A stretch of 24,518 nt of DNA, from assembly GCA_027021605.1 (NCBI GenBank), contig JALUUA010000308.1, positions 1 to 24,518 on the forward strand, given 5' to 3'. Source of the DNA: Candidatus Bipolaricaulota bacterium. Its GTDB lineage: Bacteria; Bipolaricaulota; Bipolaricaulia; RBG-16-55-9. The notes under the pieces were generated by a model that searched no databases, had not been told where the DNA came from, and saw nothing but the letters and a program-made list of their open reading frames with translations. Shown one piece after another: positions 1 through 7,453 of the stretch (positions are counted from its first letter, which is position 1; every line of letters starts with the position of its first letter). The translations under genes were made by a program, and so were the position numbers.

Positions 1-125
1 TCGGGCTCGTAGCGCTGGGTGAGCCGCCCGGCGGGCCCTTCCACCACGACCTGGGCCCCCTGCGGGTCCACCGTGACCTTGACGCCCTCGGGGATGGGGA
101 TGGGTTTGCGTCCGATCCGCGACAT
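1..125 (-). CDS. rplF: 50S ribosomal protein L6 (uL6), 5' part only
   Basis: This is the N-terminal 41 codons of ribosomal protein L6, which binds 23S rRNA near the sarcin-ricin loop and the factor-binding site. The start MSRIGRKPIPIPEGVKV is the standard L6 N-terminus, followed by VEGPAGRLTQRY. The ATG is at 125..123 with AGGGGTGAG just upstream. It lies 18 bases after the rpsH stop, which is the normal spc-operon order. The rest of the gene lies beyond the left edge of the window. Confidence 0.95.
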   Translation of the reverse strand, partial: MSRIGRKPIPIPEGVKVTVDPQGAQVVVEGPAGRLTQRYEP

Positions 126-143
126 CACGCACTCACCCCTACG

Positions 144-614
144 CTACCAGACATAGCAGAGCACCTCGCCGCCGATCCGGCGCCGGCGGGCCTCCTGGCC
201 CGTCAGGATCCCCTGGGAGGTGGAGAGGATCGCGATCCCCAGCCCCCCCAACACCGAGGGGATCTCGTCGGCGCCGACGTAGACCCGCCGTCCCGGCTTG
301 CTCACCCGTTGCAAGCCCCGAATCACCCTCTCCTTGCCCCGCTTGCCCTTGTACTTGAGCTTGAGGGTCAAAATCCTCTTGGCCCCGTCTGCCCGCACCT
401 GGTAGTCCTCGATGTAGCCCTCCTCCTTGAGGATGCGGGCGATGGCCTCCTTCATCTTCGAGGAGGGGAGGCTCACCTCGGGGTGATAGCGCTCCTGGGC
501 GTTGCGGATCCGGGTGAGCATGTCCGCGATGGGGTCGCTCAGCCAGACCGTCTTGACCTTCTTCGTGGGCTGCGGCCGAATCCGCGCCCCTCGACTGCTC
601 CTTGGGGTGGCCAT
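144..614 (-). CDS. rpsH: 30S ribosomal protein S8 (uS8)
   Basis: S8 is a primary binder of the 16S rRNA central domain and a translational regulator of spc operons in enterobacteria. The core begins SDPIADMLTRIRNAQ and ends with the diagnostic run VLGGLGIAIL, ILTGQEARRRR and GGEVLCYVW. The protein is 156 aa, longer than the usual ~130, because the nearest start codon (ATG 614..612) adds about 25 basic residues (MATPRSSRGARIRPQP...) before the conserved start. The codons at the usual start position are GTC TGG CTG, so no in-frame ATG, GTG or TTG is available there. The gene begins 2 bases after the rpsN stop, and GGAAGG sits about 13 bases upstream. Confidence 0.95.
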   Translation of the reverse strand: MATPRSSRGARIRPQPTKKVKTVWLSDPIADMLTRIRNAQERYHPEVSLPSSKMKEAIARILKEEGYIEDYQVRADGAKRILTLKLKYKGKRGKERVIRGLQRVSKPGRRVYVGADEIPSVLGGLGIAILSTSQGILTGQEARRRRIGGEVLCYVW

Positions 615-616
615 GG

Positions 617-802
617 CTACCAACTCGCCTTCCGCACGCCGGGGATCATCCCGCGGTGGGCCAGCTCGCGGAAGCACAACCGACACACGCCAAAATCCCG
701 GATGTACCAGCGCTTCCGCCCGCAGAGCTTGCAGCGGTTCACCCGGCGCGTCTTGAACTTGGGTTCTCGATTCGCCTTGGCAATCCAAGCTTTCGTCGCC
801 AT
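617..802 (-). CDS. rpsZ: 30S ribosomal protein S14 type Z (uS14, zinc-binding)
   Basis: S14 helps assemble the head of the small subunit near the decoding region. At 61 aa this is the short zinc-binding form. Two CxxC pairs are visible, CKLCGRKRW and CRLCFRELA, which coordinate one zinc ion in this family. The C-terminus IPGVRKASW is typical. It lies between rplE (31-base gap) and rpsH (2-base gap). The gap before it is purine-rich and ends in GAGGGT directly against the ATG. Confidence 0.96.
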   Translation of the reverse strand: MATKAWIAKANREPKFKTRRVNRCKLCGRKRWYIRDFGVCRLCFRELAHRGMIPGVRKASW

Positions 803-833
803 ACCCTCACGCTCGCTTTTCTTTTCTCAAAAA

Positions 834-1370
834 TTAGTCCTTGAACGGGCAGCCCAGCTCCTTGAGCAGGTAATACGCTTCCCGATCCGTCTCCGCGGTG
901 GTCACGATCGTGATGTCCATCCCTTGCACTTTCACGATGTCGTCGTAGTGGATCTCGGGGAACACCAGCTGCTCGTCGAGCCCCAGGGTGTAGTTGCCCC
1001 GCCCGTCAAAGGACTCCGTGGAGAGCCCCTGGAAGTCGCGCACGTTGGGGAGCACCACGTTAAAGAGCTTCTCCAAGAACACCAGGGCCCGCACGCCCCG
1101 CAGCGTCACTTTGCACCCGACAGGGTTCCCCTTGGTGAGCCCGAAGTCGGAGATGCTCCGCTTGGCGCGGGTGACCACGGGGCGCTGGCCCGCGATCTTG
1201 GCCAAGTCGTTCACGCAGCCCTCCAGCACCCGGGGGTCGTCCGGGGCCTCCTTGATGCCCATGTTAATCACGACCTTCTCGATCCGGGGCACCTCCATGA
1301 TGTTGGTGTACCCCAGCTCCTTCATGAGCTTCGGCGCGATCTCCTCGCGAAACCTCTCTTTGGTGAGCAT
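834..1370 (-). CDS. rplE: 50S ribosomal protein L5 (uL5)
   Basis: L5 binds 5S rRNA and forms part of the central protuberance, contacting the P-site tRNA. The protein is 178 aa, the normal length. Recognisable stretches are PRIEKVVINMGI near the N-terminus, RAKRSISDFGL in the middle and FPEIHYDDI with VQGMDITIVTTA near the C-terminus. The start ATG at 1370 has GGGGAGAA about 8 bases upstream and matches the family start. A longer open frame upstream overlaps rplX and is not needed. The gap to rplX is 17 bases. Confidence 0.97.
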   Translation of the reverse strand: MLTKERFREEIAPKLMKELGYTNIMEVPRIEKVVINMGIKEAPDDPRVLEGCVNDLAKIAGQRPVVTRAKRSISDFGLTKGNPVGCKVTLRGVRALVFLEKLFNVVLPNVRDFQGLSTESFDGRGNYTLGLDEQLVFPEIHYDDIVKVQGMDITIVTTAETDREAYYLLKELGCPFKD

Positions 1371-1387
1371 CGGCGTTCTCCCCGCGA

Positions 1388-1702
1388 TCACTCGAAGGTC
1401 TCCCCGCACTGCTTGCACTTGCGCATCTTCTCGCCCGTTTCTAGTATTTCAAAGCCCACGCGGGTGGGGCGGTCGCACGCCGGGCAGATCACCAACACGT
1501 TCGAGATGTGAATGGGCCCCTCACGCTCGATGATGCCGCCCTCCCGCTGGCGCGCGGTGGGGCGCTGGTGCTTGGTGATGATGTTGACGCCCTTTACGAT
1601 GATGCGCCCCTTCTCGGGGAAGACGCGCATCACCTCGCCGCGCTTGCCGCGGTCGTTGCCCGCGATCACCTTGACGATGTCGCCCTTCTTGACCTTTCGC
1701 AT
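1388..1702 (-). CDS. rplX: 50S ribosomal protein L24 (uL24) with zinc-ribbon tail
   Basis: L24 is an assembly initiator for the large subunit. The 104-aa protein has the KOW motif near the N-terminus (KKGDIVKVIAGNDRGKRGEV) and the IVKGVNIITKH segment. The C-terminal third carries two CxxC pairs, CPACDRPTRVGF and CKQCGETFE, predicting a bound zinc. Zinc-bearing L24 is also known from Thermus. The ATG directly abuts the rplN stop codon, which suggests translational coupling. Confidence 0.97.
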   Translation of the reverse strand: MRKVKKGDIVKVIAGNDRGKRGEVMRVFPEKGRIIVKGVNIITKHQRPTARQREGGIIEREGPIHISNVLVICPACDRPTRVGFEILETGEKMRKCKQCGETFE

Positions 1703-2071
1703 CTACAAAACCTCCGGCGCCAGCGACAGGATGCGGAGCATGTTCTTCTTGCGCAGTTCCCGCGGGACGGGGCCGAAGATGCGGGTCCCGATGGGCTCCA
1801 AGCTGTTGTTGACCAGCACCACCGCGTTGTCGTCGAAGCGGATGGTGGTCCCGTCCTCCCGGCGGTAGGGCTTGCGGGTCCGGACGATGACGCCCTTGAC
1901 CACATCGCCCTTGTCGATGTCGCTGGTGGGCAGCCGCTTCTGGACGGACCCCACCACGATGTCCCCGATTCGGCCGCCGCGGGCCCCGGGTCGGCCCAGG
2001 ACGTTGGCCACCCGGATCTCCTTGACCCCGGAGTTGTCCGTGACCTTCAGGATGCTTCGCACCTGAATCAT
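1703..2071 (-). CDS. rplN: 50S ribosomal protein L14 (uL14)
   Basis: L14 lies at the subunit interface, forming bridges with 16S rRNA, and is the docking site of RsfS. The 122-aa length is standard. MIQVRSILKVTDNSGVKEI, GDIVVGSVQKRLP, GVIVRTRK and the RIFGPVPRELR end are characteristic. Its ATG overlaps the rpsQ stop by four bases (ATGA), with AGGTGAGG immediately upstream inside rpsQ. It is therefore likely translated by coupling with rpsQ. Confidence 0.97.
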   Translation of the reverse strand: MIQVRSILKVTDNSGVKEIRVANVLGRPGARGGRIGDIVVGSVQKRLPTSDIDKGDVVKGVIVRTRKPYRREDGTTIRFDDNAVVLVNNSLEPIGTRIFGPVPRELRKKNMLRILSLAPEVL

Positions 2072-2496
2072 GACGCCTCACCTGTGCCCGTTCCTTGGGT
2101 CTTCTCCTTGCCTTCGCTTTCGCCTTCGTCCCCGCCTTCGGCTTGCGCTGCAGCGGAAGCGGGAGGCGAGGCAGGCGCCGTGGCCTGCTCGACCTCGAGC
2201 ACCTCGGGCTCCTCCTCGGGCTCGACGCCCTCCTCGAGGGGCGAGACGCCCGTGGGCGCCCTCTGGAGGATCTCCACGAGCCGCCAGCGCTTGAGCTTGC
2301 TGAGAGGCCGCGTCTCGCGGATCCGGACGACATCGCCGACGCGGGCCTCCTCCCGCTCGTCGTGCGCGTAGAACTTCTTCCGGCGCGTGACCGTCTTCTT
2401 GTAGCGCGGGTGGATCACCCGGGTTTCCACCAACACGGTGATGGTCTTCTGCATCTTGTCGCTGATCACGCGGCCGACCCGCTCCTTGACGGGCAT
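2068..2496 (-). CDS. rpsQ: 30S ribosomal protein S17 (uS17) with long acidic tail
   Basis: S17 is a primary binder of the 5' domain of 16S rRNA. The first ~85 residues are a normal S17: RVGRVISDKMQKTITVLVE, HPRYKKTVTRRKKFYAHDE, GDVVRIRETRPLSKLKRWRL. The protein is 142 aa compared with a usual 80-105. The extra ~55 residues are a low-complexity Glu/Ala/Ser/Gly tail (EEGVEPEEEPEVLEVEQ and onward to GTGTGEAS) that is strongly acidic, unlike the basic core. The frame is continuous and ends four bases into rplN. The start ATG overlaps the rpmC stop by one base and has GGGTGAGG upstream. Confidence 0.95.
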   Translation of the reverse strand: MPVKERVGRVISDKMQKTITVLVETRVIHPRYKKTVTRRKKFYAHDEREEARVGDVVRIRETRPLSKLKRWRLVEILQRAPTGVSPLEEGVEPEEEPEVLEVEQATAPASPPASAAAQAEGGDEGESEGKEKTQGTGTGEAS

Positions 2497-2725
2497 TACG
2501 CCTCACCCGCTTTCACGGTCTTTCGCTCGCGCTCCCGGGCCAGCTCCCGCTCCCTTAGAATCGTCTTGATGCGGGCGATGTCCCGCTTCGTCTGTTTGAC
2601 GGCTGCCGTGTTGTCCTGCTGGCCCATGGCGATCTGGAATCGCAGCGTGAAGAGCTTGCGCTTGAGCTCCGCTTCCATCTGGCGCAGCTCCTCATCGGTG
2701 TAATCTCGCAGCTCTCGAGCTTTCA

Positions 2726-2726
<1 letters not shown>
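2496..2726 (-). CDS. rpmC: 50S ribosomal protein L29 (uL29)
   Basis: L29 is a small helical protein near the polypeptide exit tunnel, where trigger factor and SRP dock together with L23. The 76-aa protein begins MKARELRDYTDEELRQMEAE and contains KLFTLRFQIAMGQ, the usual L29 signature. The C-terminal end is a highly charged helix (RERELARERERK). It overlaps the rplP stop by one base (TAATG) and the rpsQ start by one base, so the three cistrons are tightly coupled. Confidence 0.97.
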
Positions 2727-3137
<411 letters not shown>

Positions 3138-3157
<20 letters not shown>

Positions 3158-3821
3158 GGCCCTCACCCCGCTTTATCGCGCTCTGGAACCCCAGGGGCAT
3201 GTGCTCGCCCCGGAAGATCCAGACTTTGATCCCGATGTGGCCGTATTTCGTCCAAGCCTCCGTAAAGCCGTAGTCGATGTCGGCCCGGATCGTCTGGAGC
3301 GGCACCCGGCCGTGCTTCACTTCCACGGAACGGGCGATCTCCGCGCCCCCGAGCCGGCCGCTGACCCGGATCTTCACGCCCTTGGCGCCGCGGTCCATCA
3401 CCCGCTGCGAGACCTCCTTGATGGCCCGCTGCACCGGGAAGCGGTTCTCGATCCGATAGGCGATCTCCTCGGCCACCAAGGCCGCCTCGAGGTCGGGTGC
3501 CTCGACCTCCTTGATGGAGATCTTCACCTTCCGGCCCGTCATCGCCTCGAGCTCCCTCTGGAACTGGTCGATCTCCTGTCCGCCCTTGCCGATGATGATC
3601 CCGGGCCGGGCGGTGCGAATCACGATCGAGACCCGATCGTCCGCCGGGCGCTCGATGCTCACCTCCGCGATCCCCGCCCCCCGGTAGCGCTGCTTGATCA
3701 GCTTGCGGATCTTCTGGTCCTCGACGAGGTACTCGGGCGCCTTCTTGTCGTTGAACCAGTTCGACTTCCACTTCTCGGTGATCCCCAAGCGGAAGCCGAA
3801 GGGGTGAATCTTTTGGCCCAT
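3138..3821 (-). CDS. rpsC: 30S ribosomal protein S3 (uS3)
   Basis: S3 lines the mRNA entry channel and contributes to the ribosomal helicase. The 227-aa protein starts MGQKIHPFGFRLGITEKWKS. It has the KH domain with GIIIGKGGQEIDQFQ in the first half, then the C-terminal domain with GVKIRVSGRLGGAEIAR and FTEAWTKYGHIGIKVWI. The ATG at 3821 follows the rplV stop by one base, and the 3' end overlaps rplP. Confidence 0.97.
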
Positions 3822-3822
3822 G

Positions 3823-4179
3823 CTAGTCCTCCCCTTCCCCTCGCCCCGGGCGCTCGGCCACCACCACGGTGATGTGGCTGGTGGGGCGCTTGATGATGTC
3901 CGCTCGGCCGCGCGAGCGGGGCTTCATCCGCTTGAGGAAGGGCCCCTTGTCCACGCGCGCCTCCTTCACGTAGAGCCGATCGACGTCCATCTCGTAGTTG
4001 TGCTCCGCGTTGGCGATGGCCGACTCGAGCACCTTGCGGATGACGCGGGCCCCCTTGGATTTCGCAAACTGCACGGTCAGCAGGGCCTCATCGACGGGCT
4101 TGCCCGCGATCTCGCGGGCCACCAACCGCGCCCGGTCGGGCGAGACCCGCACCCACTTGGCGATCGCCTTCGCTTCCAT
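3823..4179 (-). CDS. rplV: 50S ribosomal protein L22 (uL22)
   Basis: L22 reaches into the exit tunnel with its beta-hairpin and forms part of the constriction where macrolides and stalling peptides act. The 118-aa protein carries VRVSPDRARLVAREIAGKPV, RVIRKVLESAIANAEHNYEM and the hairpin region KRMKPRSRGRADIIKRPTSH. The start ATG at 4179 is preceded by GAGGGATGAG. It is separated from rpsS by an 87-base gap, the longest inside the S10 cluster, which contains a G-rich tandem repeat. Confidence 0.97.
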   Translation of the reverse strand: MEAKAIAKWVRVSPDRARLVAREIAGKPVDEALLTVQFAKSKGARVIRKVLESAIANAEHNYEMDVDRLYVKEARVDKGPFLKRMKPRSRGRADIIKRPTSHITVVVAERPGRGEGED

Positions 4180-4230
4180 TTCAGCTCATCCCTCGCTCGC
4201 GCACAGTCTCGCGCATGGTTTAGAACGCAA

Positions 4231-4254
4231 CCCCCAACCAAACCCCCAACCAAA
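4231..4254. repeat. 12-bp tandem repeat (cccccaaccaaa x2), G-rich in the mRNA
   Basis: Two perfect copies of CCCCCAACCAAA lie head to tail in the 87-base rpsS-rplV gap. In the transcribed (minus) sense this reads GGTTGGGGG, TTT, GGTTGGGGG, i.e. four GG-TT-GG type runs that fit a two-layer G-quadruplex. TCAGCT (4181-4186) and AGCTGA (4255-4260) flank the gap and could form a closing 6-bp stem ending just before the rplV start codon. A regulatory function is inferred only. Confidence 0.7.
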
Positions 4255-4266
4255 AGCTGAGCATAA

Positions 4267-4551
4267 TTACTTGGGAGCCGGCGGCTGCTTCTTCTTCATC
4301 CCCCCGTGGGCCCGGAACGTCCGCGTGGGGGCGAACTCCCCCAGCTTGTGGCCCACCATGGACTCGGTGATGTGGACGGGGACGTGCATTCTACCGTTGT
4401 GCACCTTGATCGTCAACCCGACCATCTCGGGGATGATCGTCGACGCCCGGGACCAGGTGACGATCTCCTTGATCTCCCCGCGCTTGGCCTTCTGCACCTT
4501 CTTCAAGAGCTTCGGGTGGACGTAGGGTCCCTTTTTCGTAGACCTAGGCAT
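4267..4551 (-). CDS. rpsS: 30S ribosomal protein S19 (uS19)
   Basis: S19 sits in the head of the 30S subunit with S13 and contacts the A-site finger. The 94-aa protein begins MPRSTKKGPYVHPKLLKKV and shows WSRASTIIPEMVGLTIKVHN, HVPVHITESMVGHKLGEFAPTR and the end FRAHGG. The ATG at 4551 lies 2 bases after the rplB stop. Longer frames upstream overlap rplB out of frame and are not coding. Confidence 0.97.
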   Translation of the reverse strand: MPRSTKKGPYVHPKLLKKVQKAKRGEIKEIVTWSRASTIIPEMVGLTIKVHNGRMHVPVHITESMVGHKLGEFAPTRTFRAHGGMKKKQPPAPK

Positions 4552-4553
4552 CG

Positions 4554-5402
4554 CTACTTCCTCCTCTTCTTCTTGCGGGCGTCGCGGGCGTGGACGATGA
4601 TGAGCTTGTCGCTCGGCTTCTTCTTGCGGGTGCGCACGCCCTTGGCGGGCTTGGCCGTAAAGGTCATGGGCGGGCCGCCCACGTAGCCGCGCCCCTCGCC
4701 GCCGCCGTGGGGGTGGTCCACCGGGTTGCGCGCCACGCCCCGGGTGATGGGCCGCCGCCCCAGGTGCCGCACCCGGCCCGCCTTCCCGTGGACGACGTTC
4801 TTGTGGTCGGGGTTGCTCACCTGGCCGATGGTGGCCATGCACCGCTCGTCGAAGAGGCGGATCTCCCCCGAGGGCAACCGGAGGCGGACCATGCCCTCCT
4901 CGCGGCTTAGGATCTGGCACATCGTTCCCGCGGCCCGGGCGAGCTTCGCCCTCGCGCCGGGGTAGAACTCGACGCAGTGCACGAACATCCCCACGGGGAT
5001 CTTACCCAGGGGAAGGGCGTTTCCGGGCTTGGCCTCCGCGCCCTCCCCGGCCATGATCACCTGGCCGATCTCCAGCTCCACGGGCGAGATGATATAGCGC
5101 TTCTCCCCGTCGGCGTACTGCACCAGCGAGATCCACGCCGAGCGGTTCGGGTCGTACTCCCGCGTGAGCACCTTGGCGGGGATGCCCTGCTTGTCCCGGG
5201 CAAAATCGATGATCCGATACATCCGCTTGTGGCCGCCGCCCCGGCCGCGCACGGTAATGCGCCCCTGGTTGTTCCGCCCCCCCGTCTTCTTGAGGGGTTC
5301 CAACAGACTCTTCTCCGGCTCCACCTTGGAGAGCTCGGAGTAGTCCGGCCAGACGGCGTGCCGTCGGCCCGGCGTTATGGGTTTAAACTTCTTTAGGCCC
5401 AT
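4554..5402 (-). CDS. rplB: 50S ribosomal protein L2 (uL2)
   Basis: L2 is needed for subunit association and peptidyl-transferase assembly. The 282-aa length is close to the standard ~275. Family segments seen are NNQGRITVRGRGGGHKR, the central SH3-like domain (GDKQG-type core with EYDPNRSAWISLVQYADGE), GTMCQILSREEGMVRLRLPS, and the nearly invariant NPVDHPHGGGEGR loop that contains the functionally critical histidine. The Lys/Arg-rich C-terminus follows. A purine-rich 57-base gap separates it from rplW and carries GGAACGAAGGGA. Confidence 0.97.
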   Translation of the reverse strand: MGLKKFKPITPGRRHAVWPDYSELSKVEPEKSLLEPLKKTGGRNNQGRITVRGRGGGHKRMYRIIDFARDKQGIPAKVLTREYDPNRSAWISLVQYADGEKRYIISPVELEIGQVIMAGEGAEAKPGNALPLGKIPVGMFVHCVEFYPGARAKLARAAGTMCQILSREEGMVRLRLPSGEIRLFDERCMATIGQVSNPDHKNVVHGKAGRVRHLGRRPITRGVARNPVDHPHGGGEGRGYVGGPPMTFTAKPAKGVRTRKKKPSDKLIIVHARDARKKKRRK

Positions 5403-5411
5403 CGTCTCTCA

Positions 5412-5423
5412 TCCCTTCGTTCC
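5412..5423 (-). repeat. Purine 12-mer GGAACGAAGGGA, copy upstream of rplB
   Basis: In the transcribed sense the gap before rplB reads GGAACGAAGGGA followed by ATGAGAGACG and the start codon. The same 12-mer occurs once more upstream of rplD (6431-6442). The GAAGGGA part may act as or extend the ribosome-binding site, but its distance from the start codon in both cases is greater than ideal. Confidence 0.6.
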
Positions 5424-5459
5424 CTTCATCTCATCCCATCCCGTCGCGTCGCGTTGTCG

Positions 5460-5747
5460 CTACTGGTGGATCTCGATCCGGTGCCCCGGGGCGAGCTGCA
5501 CGATCGCCTTCTTCCAGTCCGGGCGCTTCCCCGGCTGGTAGAAACGAATCTTGCGGGGCTTGCCCTTGACGTTCATCGTCCGCACCTTGACGACCTTGAC
5601 CTTGAACAGCTCCTCGACGGCCCGGCGGATCTGGAGCTTGTTCGCCTTCGGGTGGACCCGGAAGGTGTACTTCCCCTCGTCCTGGCCCCGCCAAGCCTTC
5701 TCGCTCACCAACGGCTCGAGGATGATGTCCTCCGGCCTAAGCTCCAT
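5460..5747 (-). CDS. rplW: 50S ribosomal protein L23 (uL23)
   Basis: L23 is the trigger-factor and SRP docking protein at the tunnel exit. The 95-aa protein has EDIILEPLVSEKAW at the N-terminus, KYTFRVHPKANKLQIRRAVE, KVVKVRTMNVKGKPRK and a C-terminal DWKKAIVQLAPGHRI. The start ATG overlaps the 3' end of rplD by 11 bases in another frame, so it is likely coupled to rplD translation. The 3' end is followed by a 57-base gap before rplB. Confidence 0.96.
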   Translation of the reverse strand: MELRPEDIILEPLVSEKAWRGQDEGKYTFRVHPKANKLQIRRAVEELFKVKVVKVRTMNVKGKPRKIRFYQPGKRPDWKKAIVQLAPGHRIEIHQ

Positions 5748-6414
5748 CGCCGTTCACCGTCCCCTCCCCCTCCCCGAGGCCGACCCGCGTCGCAAGCTCC
5801 TTAAGCGCCCCCGCGGTGAGCACGAGCCACTCGTGCTTGAGAATGTCGTAGGTGTGGACGCTCATCGCGGGCATGCACTCGACCTTGGGGAGGTTGCTGA
5901 AGGACTTCTTTACGGGGATCCCGAACTCCTCCCCGGATACGACCACCAATACGGACTTCTCCTCCCAGGGGAGTTCCAGGCGCTCGAGCAGGGCGATGGC
6001 CGCCTTCGTCTTGGGGCCCTCGGGGAACTCGATGCGGTCCAAAATCACCACGCGATCGCTCTGGAAGCGGTCTCTTATCGCGCTTAGGAGGGCCTGCCGC
6101 CGCATCTTCTTCGGGAGCTTGTACTCGTACTCCCGGGGCTGGGGGCCGAAGGTGGTCCCCCCGCCGACCCAGATGGGGGAGCGCCGGTCCCCGTGGCGCG
6201 CCCGGCCCGTGTGCTTCTGCGGCCAGACCTTGCGCCCCGAGCCCGCGACTTGGGCACGGGTCTTGGTGGCGTGCGTCCCCTGCCGCTGATTCGTGAGATA
6301 GCTCTGCACGGCGCGGAAGAGCAAATCCTGATGGACGCGCCCGGTAACGAGCGCGTCGGGGACTTCCAAGGTGCCCTCCCCGCCGTCCAGCTGAACGAGC
6401 TTTGCCGTGGCCAT
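5737..6414 (-). CDS. rplD: 50S ribosomal protein L4 (uL4)
   Basis: L4 is a primary 23S rRNA binder, part of the exit-tunnel constriction, and the autogenous repressor of the S10 operon in enterobacteria. The 225-aa protein contains QSYLTNQRQGTHATKTRAQV, SGRKVWPQKHTGRARHGDRR, GGGTTFGPQPREYEYKLPKK and the C-terminal HEWLVLTAGALKEL. The tunnel-loop Lys/Arg-rich stretch (about residues 45-85) is intact. ATG at 6414, with purine-rich GGAAAGGGAGAGG-like sequence upstream. Confidence 0.97.
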   Translation of the reverse strand: MATAKLVQLDGGEGTLEVPDALVTGRVHQDLLFRAVQSYLTNQRQGTHATKTRAQVAGSGRKVWPQKHTGRARHGDRRSPIWVGGGTTFGPQPREYEYKLPKKMRRQALLSAIRDRFQSDRVVILDRIEFPEGPKTKAAIALLERLELPWEEKSVLVVVSGEEFGIPVKKSFSNLPKVECMPAMSVHTYDILKHEWLVLTAGALKELATRVGLGEGEGTVNGDGA

Positions 6415-6430
6415 CGCCGTCCTCTCCCTT

Positions 6431-6442
6431 TCCCTTCGTTCC
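6431..6442 (-). repeat. Purine 12-mer GGAACGAAGGGA, copy upstream of rplD
   Basis: This is the second copy of the 12-mer also found upstream of rplB. Here it lies in the 41-base gap between the rplC stop and the rplD start, followed by AAGGGAGAGGACGGCG and the ATG. Two identical copies within 1 kb, both in intergenic leaders, are unlikely to be chance alone, but purine-rich leaders are common in this cluster. Confidence 0.6.
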
Positions 6443-6455
6443 GCTAGTCTTTACG

Positions 6456-7094
6456 CTAGCTCTCGCTCTCTTCTTTCTCTTTGCGAATCTCGAGGAGCCC
6501 GCCTCGGGGGCCGGGGACCGCGCCCTTGACGACCAGGAGATTCCTCTCGGGGTCGGCCTTGAGCACCGTAAGCCCCCGGACGGTCACCCGCTCGCCGCCC
6601 ATGTGGCCCGCCATCCGCTTGCCCTTGAACACCTTTCCCGTGGCGGCCATGTTCCCGATCGAGCCCGGGATCCTCTGGTGGTCGTGCCCGTGGGAGGCAG
6701 GAAGGCCCCCGAAGCCGTGGCGCTTCATCACGCCCTGGAAGCCCTTCCCCTTGGTGATCCCGCTTACCTTGACCTTCTCACCCTCCTGGAAGATCCCCAC
6801 GGTGATCTCCTGGCCCACCTCGTAGTTCGAGACGTCCCTTAGGCGAAACTCCTTGAGGTGGCGCCGCAGGGGCACGCCCGCCTTCTCGAAGTGGCCCTTG
6901 AGGGGCTTGTTGACGCGCTTGGGCTTGACCTCGCCCATCCCCAGCTGCAGCGCGCTGTAGCCGTCCTTATCGGGCGTGCGGATCTGGACCACCACGTTGG
7001 GCGGGGCCTCGATCACCGTGGCCGCAAACGCGTTCCCCTCGGCGTCGAACCAGCGCATCATCCCGACCTTGCGCCCCAAGATCCCCAAGGCCAT
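6456..7094 (-). CDS. rplC: 50S ribosomal protein L3 (uL3)
   Basis: L3 is one of the two assembly initiators of the 50S subunit and reaches to the peptidyl-transferase centre. The 212-aa protein starts MALGILGRKVGMMRWFD, matching the family start. KVSGITKGKGFQGVMKRHGF, ASHGHDHQRIPGSIG and GKRMAGHMGGERVTVRGL form the conserved core. GGAGGGGAAGAGG precedes this ATG. An in-frame GTG at 7148, overlapping the rpsJ stop as GTGA and preceded by GAGGTGAAGCT, would add 18 residues rich in Gln, Thr and Glu. Both starts have good signals, and I prefer 7094 because of conservation. Confidence 0.95.
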   Translation of the reverse strand: MALGILGRKVGMMRWFDAEGNAFAATVIEAPPNVVVQIRTPDKDGYSALQLGMGEVKPKRVNKPLKGHFEKAGVPLRRHLKEFRLRDVSNYEVGQEITVGIFQEGEKVKVSGITKGKGFQGVMKRHGFGGLPASHGHDHQRIPGSIGNMAATGKVFKGKRMAGHMGGERVTVRGLTVLKADPERNLLVVKGAVPGPRGGLLEIRKEKEESES

Positions 7095-7144
7095 CCTCTT
7101 CCCCTCCGCTTCGGCTCGCGTCTGCGTTTGGGTCGCCTGAGCGC

Positions 7145-7453
7145 TCACAGCTTCACCTCGATGTCGATGCCCGTAGGAAGCTCGATGTCCATGAGGGCGT
7201 TGATGGTCTCGGACGTCGGCTCCTTGATGTCGATGAGGCGCTTGTGGATTCTACGCTCAAAGTGCTCCATCGACTTCTTGTTGACGTGGGGCGAGCGGAG
7301 CACCGTGTAGCGCTTGATCTCCGTGGGGAGCGGAATCGGTCCGGAGATCTTCGCCCTCGTCTCCTTGGCGGTCTTGACGATGCGGCGCATCGCCTCATCG
7401 ACCAGCTCGTGATCGTAGCTCTTGACCCGAATGCGGATCTTCTCGCGTGCCAT
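7145..7453 (-). CDS. rpsJ: 30S ribosomal protein S10 (uS10)
   Basis: S10 is in the 30S head and also acts as NusE in transcription antitermination with NusB. The 102-aa protein is standard length: KIRIRVKSYDHELVDEAMRRIV, SGPIPLPTEIKRYTVLRSPH, SMEHFERRIHKRLIDI and the C-terminal LPTGIDIEVKL. It begins only 11 bases after the fusA stop. In most bacteria a tuf gene would lie at that point, and here there is none. Confidence 0.97.
   Translation of the reverse strand: MAREKIRIRVKSYDHELVDEAMRRIVKTAKETRAKISGPIPLPTEIKRYTVLRSPHVNKKSMEHFERRIHKRLIDIKEPTSETINALMDIELPTGIDIEVKL

Noticed and set aside
309..1511. 400-residue open frame on the plus strand opposite rplE, rpsZ and rpsH
   Set aside because: It is a mirror frame of conserved ribosomal genes in GC-rich DNA, with no ribosome-binding site and no recognisable domains.
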